Shown here piece by piece: positions 34,641-46,052 of a stretch of DNA of 64,000 nt. How positions within the stretch are numbered: position 1 is the stretch's first letter; the number at the start of each line of letters is the position of its first letter. A program made the translations under genes and the position numbers. Origin of the DNA: Balamuthia mandrillaris (lineage: Eukaryota > Discosea > Longamoebia > Balamuthiidae); the NCBI GenBank assembly GCA_031835245.1, contig JAVKOQ010000007.1, forward strand, positions 1 to 64,000. The letters are read 5' to 3'. Below the pieces are notes generated by a model. The model did no database searches, was not told where the DNA came from, and saw only the letters and a program-made list of their open reading frames with translations.

Positions 34641-35933
34641 CTACTTGGCAGAAGGAGCGGAGGAGGAAGCTCCACTCTTGAAGATGACCTCCTTGATGAC
34701 ACCAACGGCCACGGTCTTCTTCATGTCACGCACGGCAAAGCGGCCCAAGGGAGGGAAGTCATGGAAGGCCTCCACGCACAGAGGCTTCTTGGGGATGAGC
34801 TTGACCAAGGCGGCATCTCCGGTCTTGATGGAGGCGGGGTTCTCCTCCAGCACGTTTCCGCTGCGGCGGTCCAGCTTGGAGAGCAGCTGGTCGAACCTGC
34901 AGCTGACATGGCTGGTGTGGCAGTCCACCACGGGGGAGTAGCCAGGCCTGATCTCATGGTCGATGACCACGACCTGGGCAATGAAAGCCTCGGCCTCCAT
35001 GGGAGGGTGGTCCTTGGCATCCCCGCAGATCATGCCCCTGTGCAGCTGCTTGACGGAGAGGCCCCTCACGTTGAACCCGACGTTCGTTCCAGGCTCAGCA
35101 AAAGGCAGGCGGGTGTGGTTGCTCTCCACGGTCTTGATCTCGCCGCGGAGGTTGCCGGGTGCAAAGTGGCCCATGGTGTTGGGCCTCAGCACGCCAGTCT
35201 CCACGCGACCCACGGGCACGGTGCCGATGCCCGACACCTTGTAGACGTCCTGCAGAGGCACACGGAGGGGCTTGTCAACAGGCCTCTTGGGGGGCTTCAC
35301 AGCGTCAAAGGCCTGGATGAGGGTGGGGCCGTTGTACCAGGGCATGTGGCTGGTGGGCTCAGTCAGGTTGTGACCCTCCCAACCGGATATGGGGACGAAG
35401 GGGATCCTCTCAGGGTTGTAGCCGATCCTCTTCAAGAAGTTGGAGACTTCCCTCTTGATCTCCAGGTACCTTGCCTCGTCGAAGTTGATCATCTGCTTCA
35501 CGCCGAGGGTGAAGGAGAGCAGGGCGTGCTCCCTGGTGGAGCCCTGCTTGTCGATGCCGCTCTCGAACTCGCCCCTCCTGGCAGAGATGACGAGCATGGC
35601 CACATCCGCCTGGCTGGTGCCGGTGATCATGTTCTTGATAAAGTCCTTGTGGCCAGGCGCGTCGATGATGGTCACCTCGTACTTGGCGGTCTCGAACTTC
35701 CACTGGGAGATGTCGATGGTGATGCCGCGGTCCCTCTCCGCCTTGAGCTTGTCCAGCACGTAGGCAAACTTGAAGGTGGACTTTCCACGGTCGTTGGCCT
35801 CCTTCTCGTACTTCTCCATCATCCTGGGGTCGATGCCTCCGCACTTGAAGATCATGTGGCCGCAGGTGGTGCTCTTGCCAGCATCCACATGGCCAATCAC
35901 AACGATGTTAACGCGAGTCTTGTCCTTGCCCAT
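34641..35933 (-). CDS. EEF1A: Translation elongation factor 1-alpha lacking the NKMD (G4) motif
   Basis: Intronless, 430 residues, strongly codon-biased and GC-rich. G1 GHVDAGKST, switch I DRGITID, G3 DAPGH, and domains 2-3 ([25 protein letters not shown]) are all present. After LGVKQMI the sequence goes straight to [10 protein letters not shown]; in the family this is where V-x-x-NKMD and a few more residues stand. About 11-14 residues including the guanine-specifying NKxD are absent, in frame. EF-1alpha normally brings aminoacyl-tRNA to the ribosome with GTP. The gap may be an assembly error, a non-functional copy, or a changed nucleotide specificity. The codon bias argues for recent strong expression. 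Confidence 0.93.
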   Translation of the reverse strand: MGKDKTRVNIVVIGHVDAGKSTTCGHMIFKCGGIDPRMMEKYEKEANDRGKSTFKFAYVLDKLKAERDRGITIDISQWKFETAKYEVTIIDAPGHKDFIKNMITGTSQADVAMLVISARRGEFESGIDKQGSTREHALLSFTLGVKQMINFDEARYLEIKREVSNFLKRIGYNPERIPFVPISGWEGHNLTEPTSHMPWYNGPTLIQAFDAVKPPKRPVDKPLRVPLQDVYKVSGIGTVPVGRVETGVLRPNTMGHFAPGNLRGEIKTVESNHTRLPFAEPGTNVGFNVRGLSVKQLHRGMICGDAKDHPPMEAEAFIAQVVVIDHEIRPGYSPVVDCHTSHVSCRFDQLLSKLDRRSGNVLEENPASIKTGDAALVKLIPKKPLCVEAFHDFPPLGRFAVRDMKKTVAVGVIKEVIFKSGASSSAPSAK

Positions 35934-36344
35934 TGTTCACTCAAAGCTTAACAAAGTAAGAAAATGAAAAAGAATGTGTACAGAGAATGATAAACAGAAG
36001 GGGTTCCTCTAGAAGAATGCGAGGATGTAAAGGAACAATCAGTAGTTGTTACACCAACAGTAAGTCGTCGGTGGGCTATGCCTTGTTTGAAAAAAAAAAG
36101 TAGGTAGAGAGGATGAAAGGTGTTTGAGTGTTGTGGGTGAGGATGGAAGGACTGCCAGCTCGTTGGATGGCCTTTTATCCTTTGGCGGGGTGTCGTTTCG
36201 CCTGAATTGCTGAAGTTTCTGCGATTGTCGTTCTGATAATTTTCTCAGTGCCGAAATAGGAGAGAATTTTGTTTGGGTTATTTTTGGGTTTGCTTTCAAG
36301 ACGACACGAGATAAAGCAAACTATTTGTTCTTAATTTTTGTCGA
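35934..36344. other. EF-1alpha upstream region
   Basis: About 410 bp between the EF-1alpha start and the 3' end of the phosphatase gene. A short 86-codon frame here (36299-36039) has no family resemblance and I do not call it a gene. It presumably holds the EF-1alpha promoter and the phosphatase 3' UTR. Confidence 0.4.
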
Positions 36345-38501
36345 TTATCGTGAGAAATAATTCAACAGGGTTACATTCTTTTGTGGTTGCTGCTGTGGCT
36401 TCTTGCAAGCCGGTTTGTTGTTGGTGTTCTCTGCAATGATGGTGGTAGCTGGACGAGGTTTTTGGTTCTCCTTGCCATCTTCTTCTTCTTCTTCTTCTTC
36501 AGGAGCAGCACTTGAGCTGTCCTGTTCCACATTCCTCTTCTCTTTTTCCTCTTCCTCATCTTCGTGTACCTCTTTTTCTTCGTTCTCTTCCTCCTCCTCC
36601 TCCTCGTCTTCATCTCCATCAACGATCCAATTGCGAATATCATCCGCTTCCTCAACAGCATCTTCCTTATCTTCTTCCTCAGAGCTATCATCGCTGCTGC
36701 TCAGAGGATATCTTGATGGTCCTTCATCCTCTGAATCAACGGCTTTGCTTTCGTCTCTCTTCTCTTCTTTCTTAGTTTCTTCCCGATGTTGTTGAAGGAC
36801 CTTGCCGTCTTCCTTTTCTTCCATGGTAGTACGACGTCTCTTTAACGCACGAAGAGGATTGACGGCTGCCTTCTTTCCAGTTATAGAGGGACAAAGAGCC
36901 TTCCAATCTCTGCCCATGCTTCTTTGTCTGGCAAAGGCCACTCTTCGTTCGGTGGCTGTCATCAAAGGAGACAATATTCCAGCTAACGAAGAAGGGGCTT
37001 TCTTCCCAGGTCTTTCTGAGAGTCGTGGTCGCGGTCGTGCTTCCACTTCGTCTTCTTCATCAGCTAGATCCGAGCATTCACCGGCAGCTCCCGCTCTTCG
37101 CAGTAATCCTTTGAAAAAGTCGTCCTCTTCTTCTTCTTCTTCTTCTTCTTCTTCTTCTTCTTCAGCCTCCTCTTCCTCCGATTCTACAACCTCTCGCTTT
37201 CGCTTCCCGTGATGTTTGTTCCTCCCAACCTCCTCTTCGCCTACCAGCCTTCTAGCTGTGCTCTCTTCTCCCTCGTCCTCTTCCCTTTCAATTCTTCTGG
37301 AAGAAGATGGTTCTGTCTTCTTGGTCTTCGTTTTCGTCTTGCCTGCTCCTAATCCCAATCGTTGATACTCTTCCTCCTCTGCCTTCATTCTAGCTTCCAC
37401 CTCCTTTGCTCTCTCCTGCTGAACCTCAAAAGGCAGCCTCAACACTCCTCCTTCCACCAGTCTCCTCCACAACGTCACCTTAGCCTTATTCTCGACTCTC
37501 CACTTCAACTGATGCCTCTTCCAAGCGTTAGCCTTGCCCCAATGTTGCTTCAAGTACTCTATCCAAGGGCCACGCGTGCGCACATAACGGCTCTTCCAAT
37601 CGTACCCATCGACGGGGTCGTGATAACCTTTGCCGAGGGTGTCAATGGCTTCTGAGAGCCTCATCCCCCTCGTCACCATCCACGCCAGGAACATGGTTGG
37701 ACTGCGGCGCTGTCCCTCCTTGCAGTGAACGAGGACGTTGCCGCCGCAGTCGCGGAGCATGTCGTGAAGGAAGCAGGTACCTTCTTCCATAACGTAATGA
37801 GCGCCGTACTCGCCAAGCAGGTGAGGGTCCTGGAGGTCAGGAATGTTGATGTTATGGTAGAGAACGCGATTGACGACGGTCGTATGACGACGTTGTTGTT
37901 GCTGTTTGTTGTGGCTGCTGGAACGGGTTTGCATTCGTTGTTGTTGGCCAAAAAAGATCTGACCCAATGCAAATGTTTCGTCCTTTTCGTGGTTCGGGTT
38001 GTTGCTGCCTTCGTCATCCGGGAGTTCCTCGTCCTCAAAGTCCATCACCGAGAGGACCGCTTTGATCTGGTAGCGAGAGAGGTAGGGAGAGCCTGGTACG
38101 GCAAGAGCGTAGTTACTGAGGAAGAGAGTGTGTCCCGTTTGTTTGTCTTTGAAGCTGAACAATAGTTTCGCTGCCAAGAAAGAAAAAAAGAGGTTACAAA
38201 GGTTGGTTCCTTTTTGTTTCTTACTTGTTTTACGTTTGTATTGAAGAAACGAAGAACGAAAGAAAGAAAGAAAGAGAGAGAGAGAACGAGAATGCGAGAA
38301 GAAAATGGTACCTCGAAGCTTGGGTTTGATGAAAGCAAGCGGGTGCTCGTGGTCGATTTCTTCCATGAAACAATCCTCGCAAACGTCGTATCCGCATGCA
38401 TCGCAGCTGTAGCGGGGATCCCTCTGGGCATCCAACAACGAGCCGCAGACATCACAACTCACCTCCTCCACTTCCTCCTCAATAAGATGGTCCACATTCA
38501 T
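36345..38501 (-). CDS. ZZ-finger dual-specificity phosphatase with acidic tail
   Basis: Exons 38501-38312 and 38170-36345; 671 residues. Residues about 15-55 form a ZZ-like zinc finger (CDVCGSLL, CDACGYDVCEDC, then HEHPL). A dual-specificity phosphatase domain follows (about 70-275) with the P-loop VHCKEGQRRS, fitting HC-x5-R-S. The second half is disordered, strongly acidic (long Glu runs) with basic NLS-like KRKRE and KRRR patches, implying a nuclear protein. It ends NVTLLNYFSR, which resembles a PIP-box (PCNA-interacting) motif with Asn in place of Gln. Substrate is unknown. A long imperfect inverted repeat lies about 270 bp upstream. Confidence 0.85.
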   Translation of the reverse strand: MNVDHLIEEEVEEVSCDVCGSLLDAQRDPRYSCDACGYDVCEDCFMEEIDHEHPLAFIKPKLRGTIFFSHSRSLSLFLSFFRSSFLQYKRKTSKKQKGTNLCNLFFSFLAAKLLFSFKDKQTGHTLFLSNYALAVPGSPYLSRYQIKAVLSVMDFEDEELPDDEGSNNPNHEKDETFALGQIFFGQQQRMQTRSSSHNKQQQQRRHTTVVNRVLYHNINIPDLQDPHLLGEYGAHYVMEEGTCFLHDMLRDCGGNVLVHCKEGQRRSPTMFLAWMVTRGMRLSEAIDTLGKGYHDPVDGYDWKSRYVRTRGPWIEYLKQHWGKANAWKRHQLKWRVENKAKVTLWRRLVEGGVLRLPFEVQQERAKEVEARMKAEEEEYQRLGLGAGKTKTKTKKTEPSSSRRIEREEDEGEESTARRLVGEEEVGRNKHHGKRKREVVESEEEEAEEEEEEEEEEEEEDDFFKGLLRRAGAAGECSDLADEEDEVEARPRPRLSERPGKKAPSSLAGILSPLMTATERRVAFARQRSMGRDWKALCPSITGKKAAVNPLRALKRRRTTMEEKEDGKVLQQHREETKKEEKRDESKAVDSEDEGPSRYPLSSSDDSSEEEDKEDAVEEADDIRNWIVDGDEDEEEEEEENEEKEVHEDEEEEKEKRNVEQDSSSAAPEEEEEEEDGKENQKPRPATTIIAENTNNKPACKKPQQQPQKNVTLLNYFSR

Positions 38502-38772
38502 CTTCTCGTTTTTTCCTCTTTAGCTTTTGTTTTTTTTTTCGATAAAAAATTTTTGTTTGAATGTAACGGTTATCTGTCCAACGGTCATTTTCCCGCCAAA
38601 AATATGTCGACAAGATAATCTTCTGTCGACGTTAATTCTTCCGAAATTAAAATTCGTTGACAATTTCCTTTTCTGACCCTCACCTGCCTTTCTGCTCAAC
38701 ATATAAAAACAAGGCACCAAAGGTACCACCACCGTGCGGCAGAGGGCATCAAATTTTTCCCCTTGCCTACGA

Positions 38773-38916
38773 CCTGGTCCCCAAGGTGGGCCATTTTAGC
38801 GGTCTTTTACTTGTGAGCAGCTTGGTTGGAATAGAAAGGAAGCAAAGAGAACCGAATGGGTGGCCCAGCTTCTCACAAGAAAATGACCACTAAAAAGGAC
38901 CACCTTGTGGACCAGG
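38773..38916. repeat. Long imperfect inverted repeat (hairpin element)
   Basis: Arms of about 49 bp (38773-38821 and 38868-38916) pair with about 8 mismatches around a 46-bp loop. Arm start CCTGGTCCCCAAGGTGG pairs with CCACCTTGTGGACCAGG. Located between the phosphatase start and the RhoGEF/GAP 3' end. It could be a MITE-like element or a transcribed hairpin. Confidence 0.75.
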
Positions 38917-39009
38917 AGCCACGAATGCTGATTGGTAATACAAGAGCTTCGTTAGTTTATTCCACACCACACACCGCTTTCTTCGCCATTTTGTTCTTTG
39001 GAAACACTT

Positions 39010-41589
39010 TTAATAACTAAACCAAGAGCTGATGCCTTCGAACGAGCCAGATTCGATGTCTTCGGATCGTCGCACGATGATGTTCTCTATGCAGCTGTTG
39101 ACGGCGTGCATCCACTCGTGCTGCTCCTGAGCGGTGCTGCACTGGATGACGTAGGAGCGACCGGCGGTGTTCACACAGAAACTGTTGGGCTTTTCGTTGC
39201 TGGACTCCACGCAGCAGTCCTTCAAGTCGATCACTCCTGCCGGCGTTTTGTCCTTTTAAAAGTGAGAAAAGTTAGAAAAGAGAAAGAAGAGAGAGAGAGA
39301 GAGAGAACATAGAGATAGAAAGCGAGATATAGAAAGAGAATGAAAGAGAGAACTGGAGGAGAGGAGGAGGAGGAGGAGAAGAAGAAGAACATGAAGAAGA
39401 AGAAAACAACAGAAACAAGAGAAAAGACAACAAGAGCACAAACCTCAGCGGACTTGTAGTATGCAAAGCTTTGGTACTTCAGGACGAACCAACGCTTCTT
39501 CCAGTTACGAATGGTCGCTCCTTTCTTCACCAAAAAGCCCTCCTTTACCACATCTCCTTCTGGCAGGATCACTTCTTGCTTCTCTTCCTCTCTCAGATTC
39601 TCGGGACGCAACAGCTCTATGCTCGTCAGTTCTTTCTCTTCTTGTTGCCTCTGCTTTTCCGCTTCATCTTGCTTTTCCTTGTGGAGTTTTTGTCTCTCCA
39701 GTCGTTCTGCTTCTATGTCCTGTTTACGTTTAAAACCAGCGATGAGAATGCAACAAATTAATACGAAGAAACACAAAAAGAAGAAGAAGATTTGACCTTG
39801 AACAAGGTACTATAATTGGCAATAAAGAGCTCACACAGCTCATTTATGGCAGAAGCATCCGCGCTGACGATGCTTCCATCCTTCTTGCCTAGTATGTTGG
39901 GACCCACCACTATAGCCAGATTCTTGGCAGTCATCCTGTTGACGGCCGAGTTTTGGGAGACGGCATGCAGGCATTTGCACAGAAGGGAGAGACAGAAGCG
40001 GTTGGTTTGAGGCAGCTGCAGCAACAGCTCTTTGATTCGTTGCGTTTTGGCTGTTTCTGTTGGAAGAGCTTTGAAGAAGCAAAAAGATGCGATACCTTGT
40101 TAGTCATGAAGGAAGGACGAAGAAGAGGAATAGGAACGAAAGGAGAAGGAAGAAGGCAGAAGAAAGAAGAAGAAAGTACCATCGACTTTGACCCAGTCAT
40201 CATAGAGATCCCAAGTAAGCAGTGGTTCGGACAGCTCTCGCAGCCAGAGCTTCATGAGGCTGGCCACTATGTGGTCATCATAGTTCTCCGGTGTCAGCTT
40301 TATTCGCTGGCCTGATTGTAGTTTGTCTTTCAGCCCTTCAAGCTCAGAAATGCTAGCAGAAAGTCGGAACAATCCTTCTTTGTTCAATGCTATAGGCAGC
40401 ATAGTTAGTAAAACTATGTTAGCTTGTTTTTGTTTTCGTTGTGGTTTGACGTACAGTTTGTGAGGATGTAGTTCGCCGTCTCTTCGATAATCCAAGGAAG
40501 GTCGAAACCCGTCTTTGCTTGCTCTCTTTCCGCAAGCTCAGCCAGAGAAACTCCAAAGACTGTTTTTGTTAAACAAAGACAATAATGATAGCTTTAGTTC
40601 ATTCTTTTCTATTCCTATCTTCCTTCTCGTTTCTGAGAGAACGGAACGTACTCTGTTTTTGTTTGACCTCGGCAAAGGCGCGTTCCAGAGCTTGAAGCCA
40701 TTCCTCCTTCTCCTGCGGCGACGCACAGACAAAGTGATGGGTGGTTCGCTCTGTCGGCACTTCCACCGAGAAAACGGAGCTGTTGTGGGTGGCCGTCTTG
40801 AGCGTTCCGTCCGCATGAAGAACCACTCTTCGCAGTTCTGTTTCAACCAAGACAGAGAGAGAAGGTTAACAGCAACCACAACCACAACCACAACCACAAC
40901 CACAACCACAACCACAACCACAACCACAACCACAACCACAACCACAACCACAACCACAACCACAACCACAACCACAACCACAACCACAACCACAACCACA
41001 ACCACAACCACAACCACAACCACAACCACAACCACAACCACAACCACAACCACAACCACAACCACAACCACAACCACAACCACAACCACAACCACAACCA
41101 CAACCACAACCACAACCACAACCACAACCACAACCACAACCACAACCACAACCACAACCACAACCACAACCACAACCACAACCACAACCACAACCACAAC
41201 CACAACCACAACCACAACCACAACCACAACCACAACAATAGAGGTACCAATGCAGCTAACGAATTTGTAAGGAGTGGAGGTGGAGCCAGCATAAGCATAA
41301 CGGGTCAACGCAGGGAGACGGCCCAACGATCCGCCAGACGGAGCCAAGAGACTCGTTTGAACGTCCGCCGTAAGGAGCAAACAATCCGAGAAGAGGAAGC
41401 AATTGTACAGGTTCTTTTTCTTCTCTTGGTTTTGCTGGTGGGTCAGTTGGCCTTCTTTGACAAAGGTGCGGCTAGCTTCGCACTGAAACTCTTGTCGAGG
41501 CTGTTTGTTTTTGTGTTGTTCGATGAACGTATGTTTGTTGAGTTATGGTTTCAAGAAACATAAGATAGAACAAAGAACAGAGAGAGAGA

Positions 41590-41634
<45 letters not shown>

Positions 41635-42013
41635 CATCGTCAAAAGTGATGAGCTTCTTAATGGCGATTTGTTCTTCAATGCGAAGACTGCCCCGCATTG
41701 CCGTTTGGATTTGAGCAGCAAACGTGGTGTAGAGTTGAACCGCTTTCTGTAGGTTTGGATAGTCCACATCGGTCTCTGGTATCCGCCTCAACAAGTTCTA
41801 GGAATGGAGAGAGAGGTAAGCCAGATAATATAGGAAGGATGGAGAGATAGCCTGGTGTACATTGAGGAATGGCACATAGGACGAAGAACGTTTCACAGGC
41901 ATTACCAACAAAGTGGATACATCCACGTTACGTTCACGCTCAAAGTTCTTTTTATAGAAAAAGTTTGAATGTTGTGTTAATGAGACATAGAGAGTAAGAG
42001 AGAAGGAAAGAAG

Positions 42014-42063
<50 letters not shown>

Positions 42064-43992
42064 CTTAACGACGGTGTAGAACGATCTGGAGGTGGTTTTA
42101 AGCGTCTCGAAGCGGTCTAATGCTAAACTCATTTGCGTGATGAGAGAAGGATAAATGGACAAGAACTCCGGGTACTATGAAGAAAAACACAGAAGAGAAC
42201 GTAAGCAAACAAAAAGAGCTTAAGAATAACACAAAGCCTAAAGCAAAAGGCTAAGGAGCGATAGAGAAGGGAAAAAGAAAGGATAACCTTTTTCAAGAAA
42301 ATGGCTCCGATGAGCATGTTGGGCCATTTCTTGAGGGCGGTCTGAAGGTTGCTGGTAAGAGTCGCATGGAAGGCATGGATGCGTTGGATCTCATAAAAGA
42401 TGATGCTCTCGTCCTCCGGGCTGAGCTTGGCCTGTGCATCCCCGTTCAAAGCCACCAAACATTCCTTTATAGGTTGAGAAACAAAGGTTAAAGACAAATA
42501 AGAAAAAGACACCAAAGAACAGAAGAGAACAGAAGAAGAAAAAAGTGAAAGAAGAACAAAAGAAAGAGCAAGAAGAGGAGAGGAGAGAAGAACCTTCAAA
42601 GGAGTAAGGTTATAATAGAGATAATGTCGCTCGGCAATGATGAAATCTCTCAAGAGGGCTTGCGGGGTCTCCAAACCAGAGAACGTGGACCTTCGACCAG
42701 CACCCATCGTTGGTCCTCTCGGTTCGGCTCCATTTGAGGAGGACAACGACGAGGAAGAGAGCCTCGGGCTCTTTCCCCAAAAACTGATCTTACTTTTGCT
42801 TGAAGCAGAAGTAGAAGATGAGGACGAAGCAGAGGAAGAACCAGAGGCAGAGCTTGTGGTTGAGGAGGAGGATGAGGAGGAAGAAGCTTCTGCCTCCGAA
42901 GGAGAAATAACGCCGATGCGATAGAGCTGCTCGGCTAAACCTGGGTTACGCATCAATACCGTTCCTCGACCGATCACTTCTCCTCCTCCGCCGCTTAAGG
43001 CCGTTCTCGACCCGCTCTTGGGTCTTGCTGTCGCACTTTGTTGATGTTGTTGAGCATTGATGATCATAGCTTCTGTGGCCGAGGGTGGCGTTGTTGCTGA
43101 TGATGAAGTGTTTGCTTGTTGCTGTTGTTGAGAGGTAGAAGAAGAAGAAGCCACGCTATGCAAAGAATCGAGAGAAGGGCTCTTGGGAAGAGCCGGCAAA
43201 GGACCTTTCGGTGGCACTCTGCCAGGCGAGACCAATCCTCCTCCGCGCAAGCTTCCTCCTGTCGCTCCCCCGCGTACCACGCCTCCACCACGAGATTGAA
43301 AGCTGCTCTTGCTCCCCCTTCTCGCCAAGTTTATTCCTCTTCCTGCTCCTCCATCGCTTCCATTCGTTGTGGCTGTTGGGTCTTCGTTCGGTTGTTGTTG
43401 TTGCTGGTCCTTTAAGTCGAGCGGCGGGACAACGCGTTGAGGAGAGTCGGCTCTTAGGGGCCTACCCGGAGGAAGTTTTCGAGGAGAAGAATTGAAGGAG
43501 GATGGAAGACTTTGGGAGAGGTTGGAGTGGTGAAGGTGGATGAGTTGAAGGTAGTTTTGGAGATAGGTATTGCTGTCTTGCTTTAAAGCGGAAGGCAACT
43601 ATATGACAAGAAGAGAGAGAGAACGAACAGAGGGGTGATGAGACAAAAGAACGAGAAAGAGAGAAAGAGAGAAAGAGAGAGAGAGAAACGACGAAAGAAA
43701 ACGAGAACGAGAACGAGAACGAGAAACAAAAACACCAAAGAGAAACAACTAAAGCATGAGGAGAAGAAGAGCAGGCTTCCTAGGTATACCTTTGGAGAAC
43801 GCGATGCTTCAAGTAGTTTTTGAAGGCCGTCCGTCTTTCAGGTTTAGATTTTTTTAAAAACAAAAAAGATCCGTTTGTGTGAGTTACAAAGGGTAAGGAA
43901 AGCTTGAAACGTACCAAAGCCGTTTGTTCCTGTTCGCAACTGCGAAGAGCGCCCGTGAAGGCCGATAGCAAAGCTGTGCGTGTTCAGCACAT

Positions 43993-44028
<36 letters not shown>

Positions 44029-44078
44029 GAGCGAGAGAGAGTGAAAAAAGAGAATGCAAGAGAACTTGCAGCAAGAGA

Positions 44079-44119
<41 letters not shown>

Positions 44120-44450
44120 GGGGACAGGACAAAAGAAGAAAGGCAAGAAGAGCAGAGGGAAGAGAAGGAGGAGGAGAGAGCGAACAAGAAGAAACACAGA
44201 ACATAGAACAAGGAACATAGAAAGAGGAACAAACCAGAGTCCAGCACAGAGGAGGCCTCTGAGCCAGAAGCATGCTTGAGAAGCTCTTGTTGCTCGCTCT
44301 TTAGTTCTGTTCACAACAACAAGAGCAAACAAAAAATATAAGAGACAATACAGCAGAAACATATTAAAGAGAGACCCTACGTTGTTGTAGTTGCAACGTC
44401 CTTTGGAGGAACTGCTCCCACTTTTTATTCCAGGCCTGAGCCGCTTCCAT
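39010..44450 (-). CDS. RhoGEF-PH-RhoGAP-PH protein
   Basis: Sixteen exons: 44450-44381, 44306-44235, 43973-43915, 43834-43790, 43598-42594, 42464-42288, 42174-42064, 41947-41861, 41797-41636, 41500-41248, 40837-40652, 40559-40455, 40389-40180, 40068-39797, 39719-39444, 39252-39010; 1110 residues. A helical N-terminus and a Ser/Gly/Gln-rich linker precede a DH domain (about 390-595: ALLRDFIIAERHYLY, LLVMPVKRSSSYVPFL), a PH domain (about 596-740), a RhoGAP domain (about 742-938) with the arginine finger in GLFRLSAS, LWLRELSEPLL and KNLAIVVGPNIL, and a second PH domain (about 978-1100, ending in a CIENII helix). One protein can thus activate one Rho/Rac GTPase and switch off another or the same one, as in BCR/ABR. 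All catalytic RhoGAP residues look intact. It probably acts on the cortical actin network. Confidence 0.9.
40873..41237. repeat. Hexanucleotide satellite (CAACCA)n in an intron
   Basis: About 365 bp of essentially perfect CAACCA units (about 60 copies) in intron 10 of the RhoGEF/GAP gene, TGGTTG on the sense strand. The near-absence of sequence variants implies recent expansion. Poly-Thr, poly-Val and Leu-Trp frames here are artefacts. Confidence 0.95.
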
Positions 44451-46052
44451 GCTTGCCCTATCGCCTCGGCTCGTGAATTTCTCCAAAGAAGAAAGAGAGA
44501 GAGATTTTTGACAAACCAAAAAAATAAACAAAAACCCAAACAAACCTTTTGGCCCGGTTATTTTGAAAACAAGAAAAAAAAAAGGTTCTTTCGTTCCTTT
44601 GAGGCACAGGCACAGGCACAGGGGGAGGTAACGGCAACGAGAGCTCCTTCTTTCGTTGGAAAAGTGTGTTTTATAATTCGGCCCCTTTATTGTGCGAGGA
44701 GGAAACCAATCTAATTATGAAATTGTCGACCAATTAGTCGACAACACCACAATTAAGGTCTGCCTGGACAGCCTGTGCAGGCGCTGTGCTGGCTGTTACA
44801 GCACCGGAAGCTTGGCGGAACTGGCAATTACGCAGCAGATCGCGACTTGAATGGGCTTTTAAAAATGTATACTAAAACAGGATATTCTTCCGATTTAGCA
44901 AAGTTTCCTCATGAAAGGAAATCACGGTAATATTCAAAATGGAGCGGATATGCTCCGGTTTGGAAATTAGCTCGATAAGGGTATCACTGCGACGCCAGAA
45001 AAGGAGAAAAATCGCGGGAATTCGTCCCTCTCAATTTTTGTCCGGGGTAGATGGGTGTCAGGAGAAGGGATGGTTTGGGAGGGGGAACCCTGTCCTATTC
45101 CCTTAACCAGCCAATCTCTCCATCAGGCTTCTCTTTTGGCCCATTAAATCTAAAAAAGCGGTTCTCATCATTCAGCAGTTCTTATCGTTATACTACGCGA
45201 GAAAGAAAGAACAGTGAAGAAAAAAAAAACTAAAGTCAAAAACCACAAAAACAAAGAAGCGACCCACAAAGGAAGCGAGTGCTTTTTTTTTTGCCCACTC
45301 CCGCCGCTTCCCCCTTCCGCTTCCGATTCGGGGGTGTGTGGCTGCCCTCATTCTCTCAGCTCCCAACAACAACAACAACCGAAAAACACGTCAAAGCGTG
45401 AGCTCTTTTTTTTGTTGCTTGGTTGCTTGGTGGGTGGGTGGGTTGGACATGGAAAAGATCTCTCTGTTGACGTGTCGACTCCTCTCTCTCTCCAAAGCAT
45501 CATAACACACTCAAATACAACGCTGACACTAACAACAACAACAACAACAGCAAAACTTCCTTTCACACACAAAAAAAAAGATCAGAGAAGAAAAGAAAGA
45601 AAAAACATCCGGTTTAAACGCTTCTTTTTTTTTTGTTATTTTTATTATTATTTTTGTTATTTTTTTATTTTATTTTTTTTATAATTCTCAGATTTTGCAG
45701 AAACCAAAAAAAAAAAAAGTAAAGCGATCGATTTTGTTTTTTTTTTGTTTTTTTTTTCAAGGCGCTGCTCCTCTGCTTTCTCTTTGGGTTAGAGCAACTC
45801 GAACAAGTGATAGAGAGGACAATAAGGCCTGAGTGATACTTTTACTTTTTTTTTTCCCTCCTTGCACTTCTGCAAACGTTTTTTCCCAAATTATCTTCAA
45901 CATCATCATCAATCATCATCCGCCATCTTCTCTGCTTCGTATTGCTGCTTCTTCTTCGCTTACTTCTTCACTTCTTTTTTTTTCAGTGTTTGTTGTGATT
46001 TTTTTTTTTGGACCGTTCATCTTCGTCACCTTCCACAGCACACGTATAAACG
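44451..46052. other. 1.6-kb divergent intergenic region
   Basis: No supported gene between two divergent starts. It holds TTGTCGAC-CAATTA-GTCGACAA (44723-44745), an inverted GTCGAC pair; small perfect hairpins at 44786-44804 (GTGCTG/CAGCAC) and 44941-44956 (GGAGC/GCTCC); and, nearer the plus-strand gene, long T- and A-runs and a CAA-rich stretch, as in promoters or 5' UTRs. A structured non-coding RNA near 44760-45010 is possible but unproven. Confidence 0.4.

Noticed and set aside
34638-35951. 437-codon plus-strand open frame
   Set aside because: Antisense shadow of the codon-biased EF-1alpha gene, which lacks stop complements; no family features.
36039-36299. 86-codon minus-strand frame upstream of EF-1alpha
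   Set aside because: No recognisable sequence, and it lies in the likely promoter/5' UTR of a highly expressed gene.
40538-41380. Very long poly-Val, poly-Thr and Leu-Trp open frames
   Set aside because: They translate the CAACCA satellite in an intron; the flanking PH-domain exons splice around it in phase.
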